IMG/VR virus record: IMGVR_UViG_3300000553_003571
Location: 1 to 22,856 of that record
DNA length: 22,856 bases
From: a virus
Reading direction: 5' to 3' (one strand)
The notes under the pieces were generated by a model that saw only the letters and a program-made list of their open reading frames with translations, did not search any database and was not told the DNA's origin. Shown here in pieces: positions 21,331 to 22,856 of the stretch; within the stretch, counting starts at the first letter, position 1; each line of letters starts with the position of its first letter. The position numbers and the translations under genes are program-made.

Positions 21331-21480
21331 ATGAACTACTACTACACTGAAGATGTAGTAGTTTCGGGAACATAATGTTCCTTCTCTTTAAGCGTTTCAC
21401 AGATTACGCCAACCGAAGTTGGTCTTATTTGGTCTCCACGCTCGTAATCAGTCGTTCCAACTGATATATTTATTCTATAT
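21331..21480 (-). ncRNA. Predicted omega RNA (reRNA) at the tnpB 3' end
   Basis: TnpB proteins use an RNA made from the 3' end of tnpB and the right end, with the guide just outside the element. The region has two hairpins: GGAACATAATGTTCC (within the last tnpB codons) and the ACTACTACA/TGTAGTAGT stem at the end. The guide would begin TATGTTGAATTGCTTCAGTA. The 5' limit is a guess. Confidence 0.4.
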
Positions 21481-22559
21481 CCTTCGTTGAGGATATTAGT
21501 TGCCGCGTTAAAATCTCTATCGTGTTTTTCACCACATTTGGGACAAATCCACTCACGATCCTTTAATGTAAGTTTGTTGTTTATCCATCCACATTTAGAA
21601 CAGGTTTTACTGGAAGGAAAGAACCTGTCTATATGAACTATAGATTTGTCGTTCCATTCTGCTTTGTATTCAAGTGTGTCTATGAACTTACTCCAACAAA
21701 CATCACTAATTGCTTTTGATAGTTTATGATTTTTCATCATTCCTTTAACATTTAAGTCCTCCAAGTAGATTGTATCAAATTGTTTAATTAAATTGATGGT
21801 TGTTTTATGGATAAGGTCCATTCTTGAGTTTGTAATCTTTTCGTGTATTCTTGCTACTTTAATTCGTTGCTTTTCATAACGATTTGATTTACTAGTCTTT
21901 CTTGATAGAGATTGTTGATTTAATTTTAAAATCCTCTCGTAATGTTTTAGAAATCTATGGTTCTTGATTTTCGTTCCATTAGATAACACTAAAAAGTCCT
22001 TTATTCCTAAATCTATTCCTACTGATAATCCTGTCTTACTAACTGGAGTATATTCCATTTCAGTTAAAATTGAAACAAAGTATTTTCCAGTAGGAGTTTT
22101 TGTTATTGTTGCTTTTTTTATTGTTCCTTTAATTTTTCGTTCCATTATCATTTCTATACCTTCTTGAAATTTAGGTATGAAAAGTAGATTATCATCATTT
22201 TTAACAAATTGAGGGCAAGTAAATGAATTTTTATTTCTTTTAGATTTAAATTTTGGAAATTGAGTTCTTTTATTAAAGAAATTTTGATATGCTTGGTCTA
22301 AACATTTTAATGAGTATTGTAATGATTGGCTATTAACTTCTTTTAACCATTCAGTTCCATCATTAGTTTTCAATTCAGTTAAAAATTTTGATTGTTGATT
22401 GTAAGTGATTGATTTTTTGTTATTTAAATATTCTTGTTTTCTTTGATTTAGAAAATAATTATACGACCATCTAACAGAACCAAAATGTTTATTCAGTAAT
22501 GTTTTTTGTTCGTCTGTTGGTTCTAACCTGAATTTATATGTATATTTAATTATTTTCAT
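21342..22559 (-). CDS. tnpB: TnpB RNA-guided nuclease (IS200/IS605 family)
   Basis: A full-length 405-residue TnpB. The N-terminal helix-turn region (YKFRLEPTDEQKTLLNKHFG) is followed by the wedge domain and the split RuvC nuclease: D183 (GIDLGIKDF), E267 (YLEDLNVKGM) and D349 (DRDFNAATN). The zinc finger is at C320, C323, C339 and C342. All catalytic residues are present, so it is probably active. TnpB cuts DNA next to the element's target sequence, guided by RNA from the right end, and thereby keeps the element at its site. It starts 137 bases inside the left end. Its promoter closely matches that of the ribbon-helix-helix gene at 127-294, so that protein may control it. Confidence 0.95.
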   Translation of the reverse strand: MKIIKYTYKFRLEPTDEQKTLLNKHFGSVRWSYNYFLNQRKQEYLNNKKSITYNQQSKFLTELKTNDGTEWLKEVNSQSLQYSLKCLDQAYQNFFNKRTQFPKFKSKRNKNSFTCPQFVKNDDNLLFIPKFQEGIEMIMERKIKGTIKKATITKTPTGKYFVSILTEMEYTPVSKTGLSVGIDLGIKDFLVLSNGTKIKNHRFLKHYERILKLNQQSLSRKTSKSNRYEKQRIKVARIHEKITNSRMDLIHKTTINLIKQFDTIYLEDLNVKGMMKNHKLSKAISDVCWSKFIDTLEYKAEWNDKSIVHIDRFFPSSKTCSKCGWINNKLTLKDREWICPKCGEKHDRDFNAATNILNEGYRINISVGTTDYERGDQIRPTSVGVICETLKEKEHYVPETTTSSV

Positions 22560-22590
22560 TTATTTAAACAAAAATGATTTTTTTGTATAA

Positions 22591-22618
22591 TTATATATAT
22601 AATTAAAAAAATGTCATT
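22591..22618 (-). promoter_or_regulatory. Promoter of tnpB, GAC-type
   Basis: The minus strand reads AATGACATTTTTTTAATT and then ATATATATAATT, 32-60 bases before ATG 22559. It matches the promoter at 313-350 over 38 bases with about three differences. Confidence 0.5.
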
Positions 22619-22658
22619 TATTTCCATTTTTGGAAGTATTTTAGTCAAATTCATCAAA

Positions 22659-22702
22659 CTACACTAAAGATGTAGTTGTTTTCTTTGACGGGCTCTATAA
22701 AA
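22659..22702 (-). repeat. Left-end repeat of the TnpB element plus target
   Basis: This 44-base sequence is identical, in reverse complement, to 8624-8667. It contains the TTTTAT target, the left-end tip and the hairpin. Confidence 0.8.
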
Positions 22703-22856
22703 CTTGTCTAAAATGTCTCAGCATAAAACAAAGAGAAGAGGAATATAGAATTAGAAATACAGATACAGTTGTACAATCAAAAGCAACATGTGGTGAAATA
22801 ATGGAACAAAGGCAAAAAGGTTTATTAACACAAGAACAAATAAGAAACATGGAACG
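22697..22856 (+). pseudogene. 3' part of the interrupted gene, cut by the window edge
   Basis: After the element an open frame reads KTCLKCLSIKQREEEYRI and continues to the edge as RQKGLLTQEQIRNME. It has no start of its own in a sensible place; the ATG at 22709 is in another frame and stops after 11 codons. It is in frame with the 21174-21330 part when the element is removed. The charged helix and Cys pair give no family. Confidence 0.5.

Larger units (their letters stand above)
21331..22696 (-). mobile_element. IS200/IS605-type element carrying only tnpB
   Basis: The element is about 1366 bp. On the minus strand it follows a TTTAT target, its left end begins AGAGCCCGTC, and a hairpin (CTACATCTTTAGTGTAG) lies about 20 bases in. 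Next come the promoter, tnpB and a right-end hairpin (CTACATCTTCAGTGTAG with longer stem), ending near TTCAT. Similar hairpins in the same orientation at both ends, with no target duplication, are the pattern of single-strand transposons. No tnpA is present, so movement would need TnpA in trans. Boundaries are inferred from the hairpins, the target, the solo end at 8624 and the restored frame. Confidence 0.7.

Noticed and set aside
21361-21390. Palindrome GGAACATAATGTTCC as a stand-alone terminator
   Set aside because: It is inside the last tnpB codons and lacks a T-run. It fits better as part of the guide RNA scaffold.
1-22856. tRNA genes, rRNA genes and CRISPR arrays
   Set aside because: I saw no cloverleaf-like GC stems with CCA ends and no regularly spaced repeats with unique spacers. 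A tRNAscan run would settle the first.

Overview
The window looks like part of a large, very AT-rich, double-stranded DNA phage with T4-like features, infecting a member of the Bacteroidota. Four things point this way. Some promoter candidates match the Bacteroidota TAnnTTTG box. Starts have A/T-rich leaders instead of strong Shine-Dalgarno sites. Tail-fibre and host-recognition genes are present. Several proteins have N-termini resembling the T4 capsid-targeting sequence (T4 internal proteins start MKTYQEFIAE). The standard code fits throughout. No terminase, major capsid or polymerase gene lies inside, so the assignment is inferred.

Layout. (1) 1-560: two small ribbon-helix-helix proteins, divergently transcribed, with short direct repeats beside them. 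(2) 555-5956, plus strand: a tight run of overlapping genes. It starts with a DUF1848 protein, continues with about a dozen very small proteins, many sharing a basic C-terminus (R/K-x-K-L-K-K-I/L), and ends with a DNA methyltransferase and a charged helical protein before a strong terminator. Two of the small genes are frameshifted at T-runs and one more is a remnant. (3) 5968-13128, minus strand: virion-like block. It holds a tail-fibre/LamG-like protein, an SGNH esterase, a radical SAM protein with a Gly/Cys/Ser insert, a phosphoribosyltransferase-like protein, a protein with regular LNEV repeats, a vWA protein, small proteins, an LNNL-module protein and a DUF1566 lectin-like protein. (4) 13177-13785, plus: a helical protein. 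(5) 13786-18575, minus: a small tagged protein, a DHH/DHHA1 phosphoesterase split by a frameshift, a homing endonuclease with zinc-ribbon repeats, and three hypothetical proteins. (6) 18678-21217, plus: glutamine-dependent NAD synthetase, a small protein and dihydrofolate reductase. (7) 21174-22856: a gene interrupted by a TnpB-only IS200/IS605-type element.

The most interesting signal is a group of minus-strand proteins that start like a capsid-targeting sequence (MK....F.E) and mostly end in exactly KYNL. They include the radical SAM protein, the vWA protein and two unknown proteins; the DHH protein has the N-terminal part only. Between them lies a protein with an L/I-N-E-V/F motif repeated six times, the last four exactly 12 residues apart. 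L/I-x-E is the cleavage rule of the T4 prohead protease. I infer a set of enzymes packaged in the head and a core protein cut into short peptides. This is a hypothesis.

The TnpB element can be bounded from sequence: target TTTAT, left end with a hairpin, right end with a matching hairpin. Removing it restores a reading frame across the insertion. A 44-bp copy of its left end and target sits 14 kb away at the end of the phosphoribosyltransferase-like gene.
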